The notes: a model not told the origin generated them from the sequence alone. A stretch of 64,000 nucleotides of DNA from CAWDAQ01 sp963800325 (GCA_963800325.1 CAWDAQ010000004.1:19835-83834), one strand, 5' to 3'; numbered from the stretch's first letter, positions 24,928-34,631 are shown. Numbers and translations: made by a program.

Positions 24928-25880
24928 CCGCCCCCACGACGTCGACGACCCGCCGCCCGATGACGCACCGCATCGCCGCCGCCCCGATCTCCTGGGGGGT
25001 GTGCGAGGTGGCCGGCTGGGGCCACCAGATCGACCCTGCCACCGTCCTGACCCAGATGCGCGAGGTCGGCATCAGCGCCACGGAGTTCGGCCCCGAGGGC
25101 TTCCTGCCCGACGCCCCGGAGGCCAAGGCCGCCACCCTCGCCGCGCACGACCTCGAGGCCGTCGGCCAGTTCGTCCCCGTTGTCCTCCACGACGCGGGCC
25201 ACGACCCCCTGCCGGAGGTCGAGCGGGCCATGACCGGCCTCGTCGCCACCTCCGCCTCGACCGTGGTCCTCGCCGCGGCCACCGGCGCGGACGGCTACGA
25301 CTCCCGCCCGGTGCTCGACGACGACGGCTGGGCGACCCTGCTGGCCAACCTCGACCGGATCGACGCCGCCGCCGCCGGGCGCGGGCTCACCGCGACCCTC
25401 CACCCGCACGTCGGCACCATGGTCGAGAGCGGTGAGGAGACCCAGCGGGTCATCGACGGCTGCGGCATCGGGGTGTGCCTCGACACCGGCCACCTCCTCA
25501 TCGGCGGCGGCGACCCGGTCGCCCTCGCCCGGACCCGGCCCGAGCGCATCGCCCACGTCCACCTCAAGGACGTCGTCCTCGACCTCGCCGAGCGCGTCCG
25601 CTCCGGCGCGCTGGGCTACACCGACGCCGTGCGCCAGGGCGTCTACGTCCCGCTCGGCGTCGGCGACGTCGACGTCGCCGCGATCGTCACCGCCCTCGAG
25701 GAGGACGGCTACGCCGGCTGGTACGTCCTCGAGCAGGACACGATCCTCACCGGGGACCCGGCGAGCACCGGCGTCGACCCGCTCGCCGACGTGCGCGCCT
25801 CGGTCGCCCACCTCGCCGAGGTCGCCGCGGCCGTCGGCGCCGCCGACACCGGCACGACGAGCACGGGAGGTGGCCGATGA
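24924..25880 (+). CDS. TIM-barrel sugar isomerase/dehydratase, IolE- or IolI-like
   Basis: The 318-residue protein has the AP-endonuclease-2 TIM barrel seen in IolE, IolH and IolI. Markers are the start APISWGVCEVAGWGHQ, TATLHPHVGTMVE, VCLDTGHLLIGG (metal-binding Asp/His) and HVHLKDV. In the pathway such a protein either dehydrates 2-keto-myo-inositol (IolE) or isomerises it (IolI); the first is more likely because the step is essential. GTG at 24924 has an AGGAGG site 9 bases upstream and overlaps the iolG stop; an ATG at 24960 is the alternative. iolC follows with a 4-base overlap. Confidence 0.82.
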   Translation: MTAPTTSTTRRPMTHRIAAAPISWGVCEVAGWGHQIDPATVLTQMREVGISATEFGPEGFLPDAPEAKAATLAAHDLEAVGQFVPVVLHDAGHDPLPEVERAMTGLVATSASTVVLAAATGADGYDSRPVLDDDGWATLLANLDRIDAAAAGRGLTATLHPHVGTMVESGEETQRVIDGCGIGVCLDTGHLLIGGGDPVALARTRPERIAHVHLKDVVLDLAERVRSGALGYTDAVRQGVYVPLGVGDVDVAAIVTALEEDGYAGWYVLEQDTILTGDPASTGVDPLADVRASVAHLAEVAAAVGAADTGTTSTGGGR

Positions 25881-26860
25881 GCCGCGACCACGAGGTCCTC
25901 ACCATGGGACGGACCGGGGTCGACGTCTACCCGCTCGACCACAACGTCGGCCTCGACAAGGTGTCCCGGTTCGAGAAGTTCCTCGGGGGCAGCGCCACCA
26001 ACGTCGCGGTCGCCGCCGCCCGCTACGGCCACGACACCGGGCTCATCACCCGGGTCGGGCGCGACCCGTTCGGCCGGTACGTCCGCGACGAGGCGGCTCG
26101 CCTCGGCGTCGACCCGGAGCACATCACCGAGGTCACGGCCGACCCCGCCCCCCCGACCCCGGTGACGTTCTGTGAGGTCTTCCCCCCGGACGACTTCCCG
26201 CTCTGGTTCTACCGCTACCCGACCGCGCCGGACCTCATGATCGAGGAGGGCGAGCTCCCCCTGGAGGACATCCGCTCGGCCGGGGTGTTCTGGGCGACCG
26301 TCACCGGGCTGTCCCAGGAGCCGTCCCGCGCGGCCCACTTCGCCGCCTGGCGGGCGCGCGGGCGCCGCCGGCACACCGTCCTCGACCTCGACTACCGGCC
26401 GATGTTCTGGCCGCACCCGGAGCAGGCCCACGCCCAGGTCGAGGCCGCCCTCGAGCACGTCACCGTCGCGGTCGGCAACCGCGAGGAGTGCGAGGTCGCC
26501 GTGGGCGAGACCGACCCGGGGCGCGCCGCCGACGCCCTGCTCGAGCACGGCCTCGAGCTCGCCGTCGTCAAGCAGGGACCCAAGGGCGTGCTCGCCGCGA
26601 CCCGCGACGAGCGCGTCGAGGTCCCGACCTTCCCGGTCGAGGTGGTCAACGGCCTCGGCGCGGGCGACGCCTTCGGCGGAGCGCTCTGCCACGGGCTGTT
26701 GCTCGGGTGGCCCCTGCGCCGCACCCTGGAGTTCGCCAACGTCGCGGGCGCGATCGTCGCCACCCGGCTGGAGTGCTCCACCGCGATGCCCGACGAGGCC
26801 GAGGTCCTCGCCGCGCTCGCCGACCACCCCGCCCAGGTGGGCACGAGCACGGAGGCCTGA
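25877..26860 (+). CDS. iolC: 5-dehydro-2-deoxygluconokinase
   Basis: The 327-residue PfkB-family kinase has the substrate-binding FLGGSATNVAVAAARYG segment and the catalytic GAGDAFGGAL motif (Asp264). It phosphorylates 5-dehydro-2-deoxy-D-gluconate in the inositol pathway. It lacks the DUF2090 aldolase extension found in some proteobacterial IolC proteins, so a separate aldolase is needed and is probably the next gene. ATG at 25877 overlaps the upstream stop (ATGA). Confidence 0.93.
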   Translation: MSRDHEVLTMGRTGVDVYPLDHNVGLDKVSRFEKFLGGSATNVAVAAARYGHDTGLITRVGRDPFGRYVRDEAARLGVDPEHITEVTADPAPPTPVTFCEVFPPDDFPLWFYRYPTAPDLMIEEGELPLEDIRSAGVFWATVTGLSQEPSRAAHFAAWRARGRRRHTVLDLDYRPMFWPHPEQAHAQVEAALEHVTVAVGNREECEVAVGETDPGRAADALLEHGLELAVVKQGPKGVLAATRDERVEVPTFPVEVVNGLGAGDAFGGALCHGLLLGWPLRRTLEFANVAGAIVATRLECSTAMPDEAEVLAALADHPAQVGTSTEA

Positions 26861-26861
26861 G

Positions 26862-27758
26862 ATGGACGTCGCGAAGATCACCGAGATCCGCGCCCGCGAA
26901 CCGGGCCGCATCCTCGCCGGCTGGGCCGAGCGCAGGCGCCGGCCGCTCCTCGGCGACGACGGCCGGATGCTCCTCGTCGCCGCCGACCACCCCGCCCGGG
27001 GCGCCCTCGGGGTCCGCGGCGACGCGGGCGCGATGGCGAGCCGGTCCGACCTGCTCGAGCGGCTCGCGACCGCCCTGTCCCGGCCCGGCGTCGACGGCGT
27101 GCTCGGCACCCCCGACATCCTCGACGACCTCGTCCTCATCGGAGCCCTGGAGGACAAGGTCGCCATCGGGTCGATGAACCGCGGCGGCCTGCAGGGGGCC
27201 GTCTTCGAGCTCGACGACCGGTTCACCGGCTACACCCCGGAGGAGATCGTCGCCCGCCGACTCGACGGCGGGAAGATGCTCACCCGCATCGCCTTCGACG
27301 AGCCGGGCACCGTGGCGACGCTCGAGGCGAGCGCGCGCGCGGTCGGCGGGCTCGCGGCGCACGGGGTCATGGCCATGGTCGAGCCCTTCGTCTCCGTCCG
27401 GGAGAACGGCCGCGTGCGCAACCTCCTCGACCCCGACAGCACGATCACGTCGATGGCCATCGCGGCCGGGCTCGGCGCGAGCAGCGCCCACACCTGGCTC
27501 AAGCTCCCCGTCGTCGACGACCTCGAGCGGGTCATGGACGCCACCACCCTGCCCACCCTGCTGCTCGGCGGCGACCCGAAGGGCGACCCCGAGGACGCCT
27601 ACGCCGCGTGGGGTCGCTCCCTCGAGCTGCCCGCCGTCCGGGGCCTCGTCGTCGGCCGGGCCCTGCTCTACCCCCCGGACGGGGACGTCGCCGCCGCGGT
27701 CGACGTCGCCGCCGGGCTCGTCCACGGCACCACCTCCGGAAGGAGCACGACCGCATGA
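26862..27758 (+). CDS. (beta/alpha)8 aldolase-like protein, Cgl0159/IolJ-like
   Basis: The 298-residue protein resembles the deoxyribose-phosphate-aldolase-like (beta/alpha)8 family found beside iolC and iolB in corynebacteria (named after Cgl0159, as I recall). Visible features are LLVAADHPARGALGV near the start, GSMNRGGLQGAVFELDDR, a Lys in the GGKMLTRI strand that could form a Schiff base, and VVGRALLYPPDGD near the end. It most likely cleaves 6-phospho-5-dehydro-2-deoxygluconate to malonate semialdehyde and glycerone phosphate, the IolJ step, which has no other candidate here. It begins one base after iolC ends. Confidence 0.8.
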   Translation: MDVAKITEIRAREPGRILAGWAERRRRPLLGDDGRMLLVAADHPARGALGVRGDAGAMASRSDLLERLATALSRPGVDGVLGTPDILDDLVLIGALEDKVAIGSMNRGGLQGAVFELDDRFTGYTPEEIVARRLDGGKMLTRIAFDEPGTVATLEASARAVGGLAAHGVMAMVEPFVSVRENGRVRNLLDPDSTITSMAIAAGLGASSAHTWLKLPVVDDLERVMDATTLPTLLLGGDPKGDPEDAYAAWGRSLELPAVRGLVVGRALLYPPDGDVAAAVDVAAGLVHGTTSGRSTTA

Positions 27759-28717
27759 GCGACAACGACCGCTGGGTCCTCCCCGCCGGGCGGGCGGCCG
27801 CCGACGGCTGGGACACCGCCGTCGGCGAGGCCACCCCCGGCTGGCGCCACACCGGGCTGCGCACGGTGACCCTCGCCGCCGGCGAGTCCCGCGAGGTCGC
27901 CACCGGCCAGGACGAGGTCGTCGTCGTGCCCCTCACCGGACCGGCCACGCTCGAGGTCACCGACGCCGCCGGGGCCGGGCACACCGCCGAGCTCGCCGGC
28001 CGGACCTCCGTCTTCGCCGGTCCGACCGACGTCGCCTACGTCGGCCGCGGGTCCACGCTCGTCCTCGGCGTCCCGGAGGGCACCGCCGGCGCGAGCCGGG
28101 TCGCGCTCGCCAGCGCCCGCGCCGGCAAGCGGTCCGAGCCGGTCCCGTTCCGGCACGTGCGCGCCGACGAGGTCCCCGTCGAGCTCCGCGGCGCCGGTCA
28201 GACCTCCCGCGAGGTGCGCAACTTCGCCACCCCCCAGGTCCTCGACGCCGACTCGATCATCGCCTGCGAGGTCATCACCCCGGCCGGGAACTGGTCCTCC
28301 TACCCGCCCCACAAGCACGACGAGGAGCGACCGGGCGAGGAGACCGCGCTCGAGGAGGTCTACTACTTCGAGGTCCGGGCCGAGGGCGCCCCGCGCGCCG
28401 GCGACCCGGGCGACGGTCGCGACCCGGTCGGCTACCAACGGGTCTACGGCACCGACGACCGGCCCATCGACGTCCTCGCCGAGGTCCGCACCGGCGACGT
28501 CGTGCTCGTCCCGCACGGGTGGCACGGCCCGGCCATGGCCCCGCCCGGGTACGACCTGTACTACCTCAACGTCATGGCCGGTCCCGGCGACGAGCGGGCC
28601 TGGCTGATCTGCGACGACCCCGCCCACGGCTGGGTCCGCGCCTCCTGGGAGTCCCAGGAGGTCGACCCGCGCCTGCCGCTCGGAGGCCGTGGCGGGCAGG
28701 GAGGCGACCGTGGCTGA
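27755..28717 (+). CDS. iolB: 5-deoxy-glucuronate isomerase
   Basis: The 320-residue bicupin isomerase converts 5-deoxyglucuronate to 5-dehydro-2-deoxygluconate. It has WSSYPPHKHDEE, the metal-binding His-Lys-His motif, EEVYYFEV, and a second cupin strand DVVLVPHGWHGP. ATG at 27755 overlaps the aldolase stop by 4 bases, and GGAAGGAG lies 8-15 bases upstream. The end overlaps the iolD start by 8 bases. Length (320) is somewhat above the Bacillus protein (271) because of the N- and C-terminal extensions. Confidence 0.92.
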   Translation: MSDNDRWVLPAGRAAADGWDTAVGEATPGWRHTGLRTVTLAAGESREVATGQDEVVVVPLTGPATLEVTDAAGAGHTAELAGRTSVFAGPTDVAYVGRGSTLVLGVPEGTAGASRVALASARAGKRSEPVPFRHVRADEVPVELRGAGQTSREVRNFATPQVLDADSIIACEVITPAGNWSSYPPHKHDEERPGEETALEEVYYFEVRAEGAPRAGDPGDGRDPVGYQRVYGTDDRPIDVLAEVRTGDVVLVPHGWHGPAMAPPGYDLYYLNVMAGPGDERAWLICDDPAHGWVRASWESQEVDPRLPLGGRGGQGGDRG

Positions 28718-30689
28718 GCAGACCGTCCGGCTCACCGTCGCCCAGGCCGTCGTCCGCTTCCTCGCGGCGCAGTGGAGCGAGCGCGACGGCGAGCGCCAGA
28801 AGCTGTTCGCCGGGTGCTTCGGGATCTTCGGCCACGGCAACGTCGCCGGGGTGGGCCAGGCCCTCCTCCAGCAGGAGGTCGAGGTCACCCGGGCAACCGG
28901 GAGCGCCCGGGACGCCGGGCTGCCGTACGTGCTCGCCCGCAACGAGCAGGCGATGGTCCACACCTCGGTCGCGTACGCCCGGCAGAAGGACCGGCTGCAG
29001 ACGTGGGCGTGCACGGCGAGCGTCGGCCCCGGCTCGACGAACATGGTCACCGGCGCCGCGCTCGCGACGATCAACCGGGTGCCGGTGCTGCTCCTGCCGT
29101 CGGGGACGTTCGCGACCCGGGCCGCCTCACCGCTGCTGCAGGAGCTCGAGCAGCCCTGGGCCGGGGACGTCACCGTCAACGACGCCTTCCGGCCGGTCTC
29201 GCGCTACTTCGACCGGGTCACCCGGCCGGAGGCCCTGCCGGCCGCGCTGCTCGGCGCGATGCGGGTGCTCACCGACCCGGTCGAGACCGGCGCCGTGACG
29301 GTCGCGCTGCCCCAGGACGTCCAGGCCCAGGCGTTCGACTTCCCCGTCGACCTGTTCGCGGAGCGGACCTGGCACGTGGCCCGCCCCCCGGCGGAGCCCT
29401 CGCGCATCGCCGCCGCGGCCGACCTCCTCCGCACCGCCCGCCGGCCGCTCGTCGTCGCCGGTGGCGGTGTGCACTACTCCGGCGCCGAGGACGCGCTCGC
29501 CGCGTTCTGCGAGGCCACGGGGATCCCCGTCGGCGAGACCCAGGCCGGGAAGGGGTCGCTGCTCCACGGCCACCCCCGCCTGCTCGGGGCCGTCGGCTCG
29601 ACCGGGACGACCGCCGCGAACGCGGTCGCCCGGGACGCCGACGTCGTCATCGGGGTGGGCACCCGCTGGAGCGACTTCACCACCGCCTCCCGGACCGCCT
29701 TCCAGAACCCCGACGTGAGGTTCGTCAACGTCAACGTCGCGAGCTTCGACGCCGGCAAGCACTCCGGCCTCGCCGTCGTCGCCGACGCCCGGGAGGCCCT
29801 CGACGCCCTCACCGCGGCCCTCGCCGGCGAGGCCCCGGAGGCCGGCTACCACGTCGGGGAGGACTACCTCGCCGAGCAGGCCCGGCTCTGGGCCGAGTGG
29901 GACGAGGCCGTCGAGGCCGCCCACACCCCGCCGGCCGAGGTCACCGACGCCCTCGCCGCCGGGCTGCTCACCCAGGGCGAGGTGCTCGGGGTCGTCAACG
30001 AGCGGACGGACCCGCGCGACGTCGTCCTCTGCGCCGCCGGCTCGATGCCCGGCGACCTGCACAAGCTCTGGCGGGTGCGGGACCGGCGCGGCTACCACGT
30101 CGAGTACGGCTACTCGTGCATGGGCTACGAGGTCCCCGCCTCCCTCGGGATCCGGCTCGCCGACGAGAGCCGGGACGTCTTCGCCATGGTCGGCGACGGC
30201 GGCTACCTCATGATGCCCACCGAGCTCGTCACCGCGGTCCAGGAGCGGATCAAGGTCGTCGTCGTCCTCGTCCAGAACCACGGCTTCCACTCGATCGGGT
30301 CGCTCTCGGAGTCGCTCGGCTCCCAGCGGTTCGGCACCCGGTACCGCTACCGCTCGGAGCAGACCGCCCGGCTCGAGGGGGAGGTCCTGCCCGTCGACCT
30401 CGCCGCGAACGCGGCCAGCCTCGGTGCGACCGTCATCGAGGTCCACTCCCGCGCCGAGCTCGAGCAGGCGGTCGCCGACGCCAAGGCCGCGCCCGCCGAC
30501 CGGCCCGTCGTCATCCACGTCGAGACCGACCCGCTCGTCGAGGCCCCGGACAGCGCGTCCTGGTGGGACGTCCCGGTCTCCGAGGTCAGCGAGCTCGACT
30601 CGACCCGGTCCGCCCACGGGACCTACGCGGCCCACAAGGCCACCCAACGACCCCACCTCGCCCCCGCCGAAGGGAAGGCATCAGAATGA
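28710..30689 (+). CDS. iolD: 3D-(3,5/4)-trihydroxycyclohexane-1,2-dione hydrolase
   Basis: The 659-residue thiamine diphosphate enzyme opens the ring of the trihydroxycyclohexanedione. It has an N-terminal PYR domain with FGIFGHGNVAGVGQAL, the Glu of ARNEQAMVH, and a C-terminal PP domain with the ThDP/Mg motif GDGGYLMMPTEL ... QNHGFHS. The GTG at 28710 was chosen because GGGCAGGGAGG ends 6 bases before it and it overlaps the iolB stop; the frame is open a little further up (GTG 28689). ATGA overlap with the next gene indicates coupling. Confidence 0.93.
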   Translation: MAEQTVRLTVAQAVVRFLAAQWSERDGERQKLFAGCFGIFGHGNVAGVGQALLQQEVEVTRATGSARDAGLPYVLARNEQAMVHTSVAYARQKDRLQTWACTASVGPGSTNMVTGAALATINRVPVLLLPSGTFATRAASPLLQELEQPWAGDVTVNDAFRPVSRYFDRVTRPEALPAALLGAMRVLTDPVETGAVTVALPQDVQAQAFDFPVDLFAERTWHVARPPAEPSRIAAAADLLRTARRPLVVAGGGVHYSGAEDALAAFCEATGIPVGETQAGKGSLLHGHPRLLGAVGSTGTTAANAVARDADVVIGVGTRWSDFTTASRTAFQNPDVRFVNVNVASFDAGKHSGLAVVADAREALDALTAALAGEAPEAGYHVGEDYLAEQARLWAEWDEAVEAAHTPPAEVTDALAAGLLTQGEVLGVVNERTDPRDVVLCAAGSMPGDLHKLWRVRDRRGYHVEYGYSCMGYEVPASLGIRLADESRDVFAMVGDGGYLMMPTELVTAVQERIKVVVVLVQNHGFHSIGSLSESLGSQRFGTRYRYRSEQTARLEGEVLPVDLAANAASLGATVIEVHSRAELEQAVADAKAAPADRPVVIHVETDPLVEAPDSASWWDVPVSEVSELDSTRSAHGTYAAHKATQRPHLAPAEGKASE

Positions 30690-31591
30690 GCTCGACGACC
30701 GCGCCGATGATCGGCACCGCCCCGGACAGCTGGGGGGTGTGGAACCCCTCCGGCGACCCGCTCCAGACGCCGTGGCAGCGCTTCCTCGACGAGGCCGCCG
30801 AGGCCGGGTACACCCGGATCGAGCTCGGCCCCTACGGGTACCTGCCCACCGAGCCCGAGCGGCTCGCCGACGAGCTGGCCCGACGCGGACTGACCGTCAC
30901 CGCCGGCACGATCTTCGAGCACCTCCACCGGCCGGACTCCTGGGACTCCACGTGGGCGGGGGTCTCGGCCGCCGCGAGCCTGACGACGGCGATGGGGGCC
31001 GAGCACCTCGTCGTCATCCCCGACATGTGGCGCGACCCGGTCAGCGGGGAGGTCCTCGAGGACCCGCAGCTGACCGACGAGCAGTGGCCGGCGTACGCCG
31101 AGCGGGTGAACCGGCTCGCCGCCGCCATCCGCGACGAGTACGGGCTCCGGTTCCAGTTCCACCCGCACGCCGACAGCCACGTCGACACCCAGGCCAACGT
31201 CGAGCGCTTCCTCGCCCTGACCGACCCCGAGGTCGTCAGCCTCTGCCTCGACACCGGGCACATCTCCTACTGCGGCGGGGACAACCTGCAGATCATCCGG
31301 GACCACCCGGACCGGATCGGCTACCTCCACCTCAAGCAGGTCGACCCGGCGGTCGTCGACAAGGTGCACGCCGAGGGCCTGGGCTTCGGCGAGGCCGTCA
31401 AGCTCGGCGCCATGTGCGAGCCGCCGAACGGCGTCCCCGAGATGGGCCCCGTCCTCGAGGCCGCCGCCGCGCTCGACGTCGAGCTGTTCGCGATCGTCGA
31501 GCAGGACATGTACCCCTGCCCCTTCGACCAGCCCCTTCCCATCGCCACCCGCACGCTGCGGCACCTCAGCGCGTGCGGTCCCCTCCGCTGA
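30686..31591 (+). CDS. TIM-barrel isomerase/dehydratase, second IolE/IolI-type
   Basis: The 301-residue protein is again an AP-endonuclease-2 type TIM barrel. Markers are MIGTAPDSWGVWNPSGDP, FQFHPHADSHVDT, CLDTGHISYCGGDN and GYLHLKQV. It differs clearly from the product of 24924-25880, so the two are not recent duplicates and probably perform different steps: 2-keto-inositol dehydratase against inosose isomerase. ATG at 30686 overlaps the iolD stop. It is the last catabolic gene before a 71-base gap leading to the transporter. Confidence 0.8.
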   Translation: MSSTTAPMIGTAPDSWGVWNPSGDPLQTPWQRFLDEAAEAGYTRIELGPYGYLPTEPERLADELARRGLTVTAGTIFEHLHRPDSWDSTWAGVSAAASLTTAMGAEHLVVIPDMWRDPVSGEVLEDPQLTDEQWPAYAERVNRLAAAIRDEYGLRFQFHPHADSHVDTQANVERFLALTDPEVVSLCLDTGHISYCGGDNLQIIRDHPDRIGYLHLKQVDPAVVDKVHAEGLGFGEAVKLGAMCEPPNGVPEMGPVLEAAAALDVELFAIVEQDMYPCPFDQPLPIATRTLRHLSACGPLR

Positions 31592-31662
31592 CCCGCGCCC
31601 GCGGGCAGCACCCAGATCCCGTCGCACCGACGCGACGGTCTCCTGAAAGGTAGAGAACCACG

Positions 31663-32661
31663 ATGAACCGATTCACGCGCAACAGTGTGGTTGCGGTCGG
31701 TGCGGTCGCGGCCCTGACCCTGGCGGCCTGCAGCAGCTCCGGCGGCAGGCAGGCCACGGAGAGCTCCGGCGGCGCCTCGGCAGGACAGGCGAACACGCCA
31801 CGGATGACCGTCGCGATGATCACCCACCAGGCACCGGGCGACACGTTCTGGGACATCATCCGCAAGGGGGCCGAGGCCGCCGCCCAGAAGGACAACGTCG
31901 ACCTCCAGTACTCGAACGACCCGGACGCGACCAAGCAGGCCCAGCTCATCCAGGCCGCGGTCGACAAGGGGGTCGACGGGATCGCGGTCACCGACCCCAA
32001 CACGGGCGCCCTCTCCGGCGACATCAAGAAGGCCGTCAAGGCCGGCATCCCGGTGTCGATGTTCAACGCCGGGGGGACCGACGCGCTCGACCTGGGGGCC
32101 ATCGGCTACTTCGGTCAGAGCGAGACCGACGCCGGTCTCGCCGTCGGCCAGCGGGTCGCCGACAAGGGGGCCAAGAACGTGCTCTGCGTCATCCAGGAGC
32201 AGGGGCAGCAGCAGCTCGAGGACCGCTGCGCCGGGGTGAAGAAGGGAGCCCAGGGCGTCAACGTCCAGCGGCTCTACGTCAACGGCCGGGACGACTCGGC
32301 CGTGACGACCGGGATCCAGGCGAAGCTCACCGAGGACAAGGGCATCGACTACGTCGTCACCCTCGGTGCCCCCTTCGCCCTCGACGCGGTGAAGTCGGTC
32401 AACCAGGCCGGCAGCAGCGCCAAGATCGGCACCTTCGACACGAACAAGCAGCTCGTCGCCGCGATCAAGGACGGGGACGTCCAGTTCGCCGTCGACCAGC
32501 AGCCCTACCTGCAGGGCTACCTCGCCGTCGACTCGATCTGGCTCTACGTCACCAACGGCAACACCATCGGTGGCGGCCAGAACGTCGCGACCGGCCCGGC
32601 CTTCATCGACAGCTCGAACATCGACAAGGTGTCCAAGTTCGCCGAGAACGGGACCAGGTGA
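31663..32661 (+). CDS. inositol/sugar ABC transporter substrate-binding lipoprotein
   Basis: The 332-residue lipoprotein has a lipobox LTLAACSSS with Cys23, followed by a Ser/Gly-rich linker and a type I periplasmic-binding fold (VAMITHQAPGDTFWDIIRKGAE; VDGIAVTDPNT; VVTLGAPFALDAVK). It resembles the RbsB/inositol-binding class. It captures the sugar outside and hands it to the permease encoded next. The ATG follows GAAAGG. The gap of 71 bases before it lacks a clear terminator, so it is probably part of the main operon. Confidence 0.9.
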   Translation: MNRFTRNSVVAVGAVAALTLAACSSSGGRQATESSGGASAGQANTPRMTVAMITHQAPGDTFWDIIRKGAEAAAQKDNVDLQYSNDPDATKQAQLIQAAVDKGVDGIAVTDPNTGALSGDIKKAVKAGIPVSMFNAGGTDALDLGAIGYFGQSETDAGLAVGQRVADKGAKNVLCVIQEQGQQQLEDRCAGVKKGAQGVNVQRLYVNGRDDSAVTTGIQAKLTEDKGIDYVVTLGAPFALDAVKSVNQAGSSAKIGTFDTNKQLVAAIKDGDVQFAVDQQPYLQGYLAVDSIWLYVTNGNTIGGGQNVATGPAFIDSSNIDKVSKFAENGTR

Positions 32662-32667
32662 GCCGAG

Positions 32668-33705
32668 ATGACGACCGTCACCACCACGCGTGCTGACGAC
32701 CGCGTCGGCACCCGGTCTCGGGGCGCCCAGATCCTGGGCCGCCCCGAGGTCGGGGCCCTCATCGGCGCGATCGCCGTCGCGGCGCTGTTCGCCGCGACCG
32801 CCCCGGCCTTCCGGAACGTCACCAACGTCGGCACGATCCTCTACGGCTCCTCGACGATCGGCGTCATGGCGATCTTCGTCGCGATGCTCATGATCGGTGG
32901 GGAGTTCGACCTCTCCGCAGGCGTCGCGGTGACGACCTCCGGGCTCACCGCGGCCCACACCGCCTGGTACTTCAGCCTCAACGTGTGGGCCGGGGTGTTC
33001 ATCGCCCTGCTCGTCTCGCTCGGGATCGGCGCCTTCAACGGGTGGCTCCTGCACCGGACGGGGATGCCGAGCTTCCTCGTCACGCTGGGGACGTTCTTCA
33101 TCCTCCAGGGTGTCAACCTCGCGGCGACGCGTCTCGTCACCGGCGGGGTCTCGTCGAACTCGCTCAACGACCTCGACGGCTTCGACAGCGCCAAGGCGGT
33201 GTTCGCCTCCTCGGTCAACATCGGGTCGGTCAACGTCAGCATCATCGTCGTCTACTGGCTCATCCTCACCGTCCTCGGCACGGTGCTGCTGTTCCGGATG
33301 CGGTACGGCAACTGGACCTTCGCGGCCGGCGGGGACGCCCCGGCGGCCCGTGCGGTCGGGGTCCCGGTGTTCTTCACGAAGATCACCCTCTTCATGGGGG
33401 TCGGCTTCGGCGCCTGGCTGCTGGGGATGCACCTGCTGTTCAACTTCAACAACCTGCAGTCCGGGCAGGGCGTCGGCAACGAGCTGATCTTCATCGTCGC
33501 CGCGGTGACCGGGGGCTGCCTCCTCACCGGCGGGTACGGCTCGGTGGTCGGTGCGACGATCGGCGCGCTGATCTTCGGGATGACCCGGCTCGGCATCTCG
33601 TACGCGGGCTGGAACCCGGACTGGTACTACAGCTTCCTCGGCGTGATGTTGATCCTCGCCACGCTCGTCAACCTCTTTGTCCGGAAGAAGGCGGAAGCAG
33701 CATGA
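32668..33705 (+). CDS. sugar ABC transporter permease (RbsC type)
   Basis: The 345-residue membrane protein has 8-10 hydrophobic segments and the RbsC-family motif MLMIGGEFDLSAGVAVTTSG in the first third, plus FNGWLLHRTGMPSFLVTLGTFF and GNWTFAAGGDAPAARAVGV. It forms the channel for the substrate delivered by the upstream lipoprotein. It starts 6 bases after the lipoprotein gene and overlaps the ATPase gene by 4 bases. Confidence 0.93.
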   Translation: MTTVTTTRADDRVGTRSRGAQILGRPEVGALIGAIAVAALFAATAPAFRNVTNVGTILYGSSTIGVMAIFVAMLMIGGEFDLSAGVAVTTSGLTAAHTAWYFSLNVWAGVFIALLVSLGIGAFNGWLLHRTGMPSFLVTLGTFFILQGVNLAATRLVTGGVSSNSLNDLDGFDSAKAVFASSVNIGSVNVSIIVVYWLILTVLGTVLLFRMRYGNWTFAAGGDAPAARAVGVPVFFTKITLFMGVGFGAWLLGMHLLFNFNNLQSGQGVGNELIFIVAAVTGGCLLTGGYGSVVGATIGALIFGMTRLGISYAGWNPDWYYSFLGVMLILATLVNLFVRKKAEAA

Positions 33706-34631
33706 GCGCACCCGCACAGACCAAGCCCGAGGCCAAGGAGGGCACCGTCCTCCTCGAGCTGGAGAACATCGGGAAGAACTACGGCAACGTCTCGGCCCTG
33801 CGGGGGGTCTCGCTCCGGGTCCGGGAGGGTGAGGTGACCTGCGTCCTCGGGGACAACGGCGCCGGCAAGTCCACCCTCATCAAGATCGTCGCCGGGCTGC
33901 ACGACTACTCCGAGGGGGTGCTGAAGCTCAGCGGCATCCAGCGCCGCTTCGGCTCCCCCCGGGTCGCCCAGGCGGCCGGGATCGCGACGGTCTACCAGGA
34001 CCTCGCGCTCGCCCCGCTCATGGCGGTGTGGCGCAACTTCTTCCTCGGCAACGAGATCCGCAGGGGACCCCTGCGCCTGCTCGCGGTCGAGGAGATGAAG
34101 CGCATCTGCGGCGAGGAGCTGACGAAGATGGGGATCGAGATCCCCGACCTCGACCGGCCGGTCGGCCGCCTCTCCGGCGGCCAGCGACAGGTCATCGCGA
34201 TCGCCCGGGCGATCTACTTCGGGGCGAAGGTCATCATCCTCGACGAGCCGACGGCCGCGCTGGGTGTCAAGCAGTCCGGCGTGGTCCTGAAGTACATCGT
34301 CAAGGCCAGGGACGCGGGCCTCGGGGTCATCTTCATCACCCACAACCCGCACCACGCCTACCTCGTCGGCCACCACTTCGTCGTCCTCAAGCTCGGGCGG
34401 GTCTCGCTCGACGCGACCCGGGAGGAGCTGACGCTCGAGCAGCTGACCGGGGAGATGGCCGGCGGGAAGGAGCTGGCCGAGCTCAGCCACGAGCTGGAGG
34501 ACGCCCACCCCGAGCGGGTCGTCGACTCCCACCACGCGGAGGGCGGGACATCCGCGCCGGGCGCGCCGCACGACGGGCACGACGGCAACGACGGGCTCGA
34601 CGGACACCACGAGCAGCAGCCGAAGGAGTAG
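33702..34631 (+). CDS. sugar ABC transporter ATP-binding protein, single-domain
   Basis: The 309-residue ATPase has Walker A GDNGAGKST, signature LSGGQRQ, Walker B VIILDEPTAAL and an H-loop in IFITHN. Most RbsA-type ATPases carry two nucleotide-binding domains (about 500 residues); this one has one, so two copies should pair with the permease. The C-terminal 50 residues are rich in His, Asp and Gly (HDGHDGNDGLDGHHEQQ) and look unstructured. The gene overlaps the permease by 4 bases and ends 6 bases before the next dehydrogenase. Confidence 0.92.
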   Translation: MSAPAQTKPEAKEGTVLLELENIGKNYGNVSALRGVSLRVREGEVTCVLGDNGAGKSTLIKIVAGLHDYSEGVLKLSGIQRRFGSPRVAQAAGIATVYQDLALAPLMAVWRNFFLGNEIRRGPLRLLAVEEMKRICGEELTKMGIEIPDLDRPVGRLSGGQRQVIAIARAIYFGAKVIILDEPTAALGVKQSGVVLKYIVKARDAGLGVIFITHNPHHAYLVGHHFVVLKLGRVSLDATREELTLEQLTGEMAGGKELAELSHELEDAHPERVVDSHHAEGGTSAPGAPHDGHDGNDGLDGHHEQQPKE

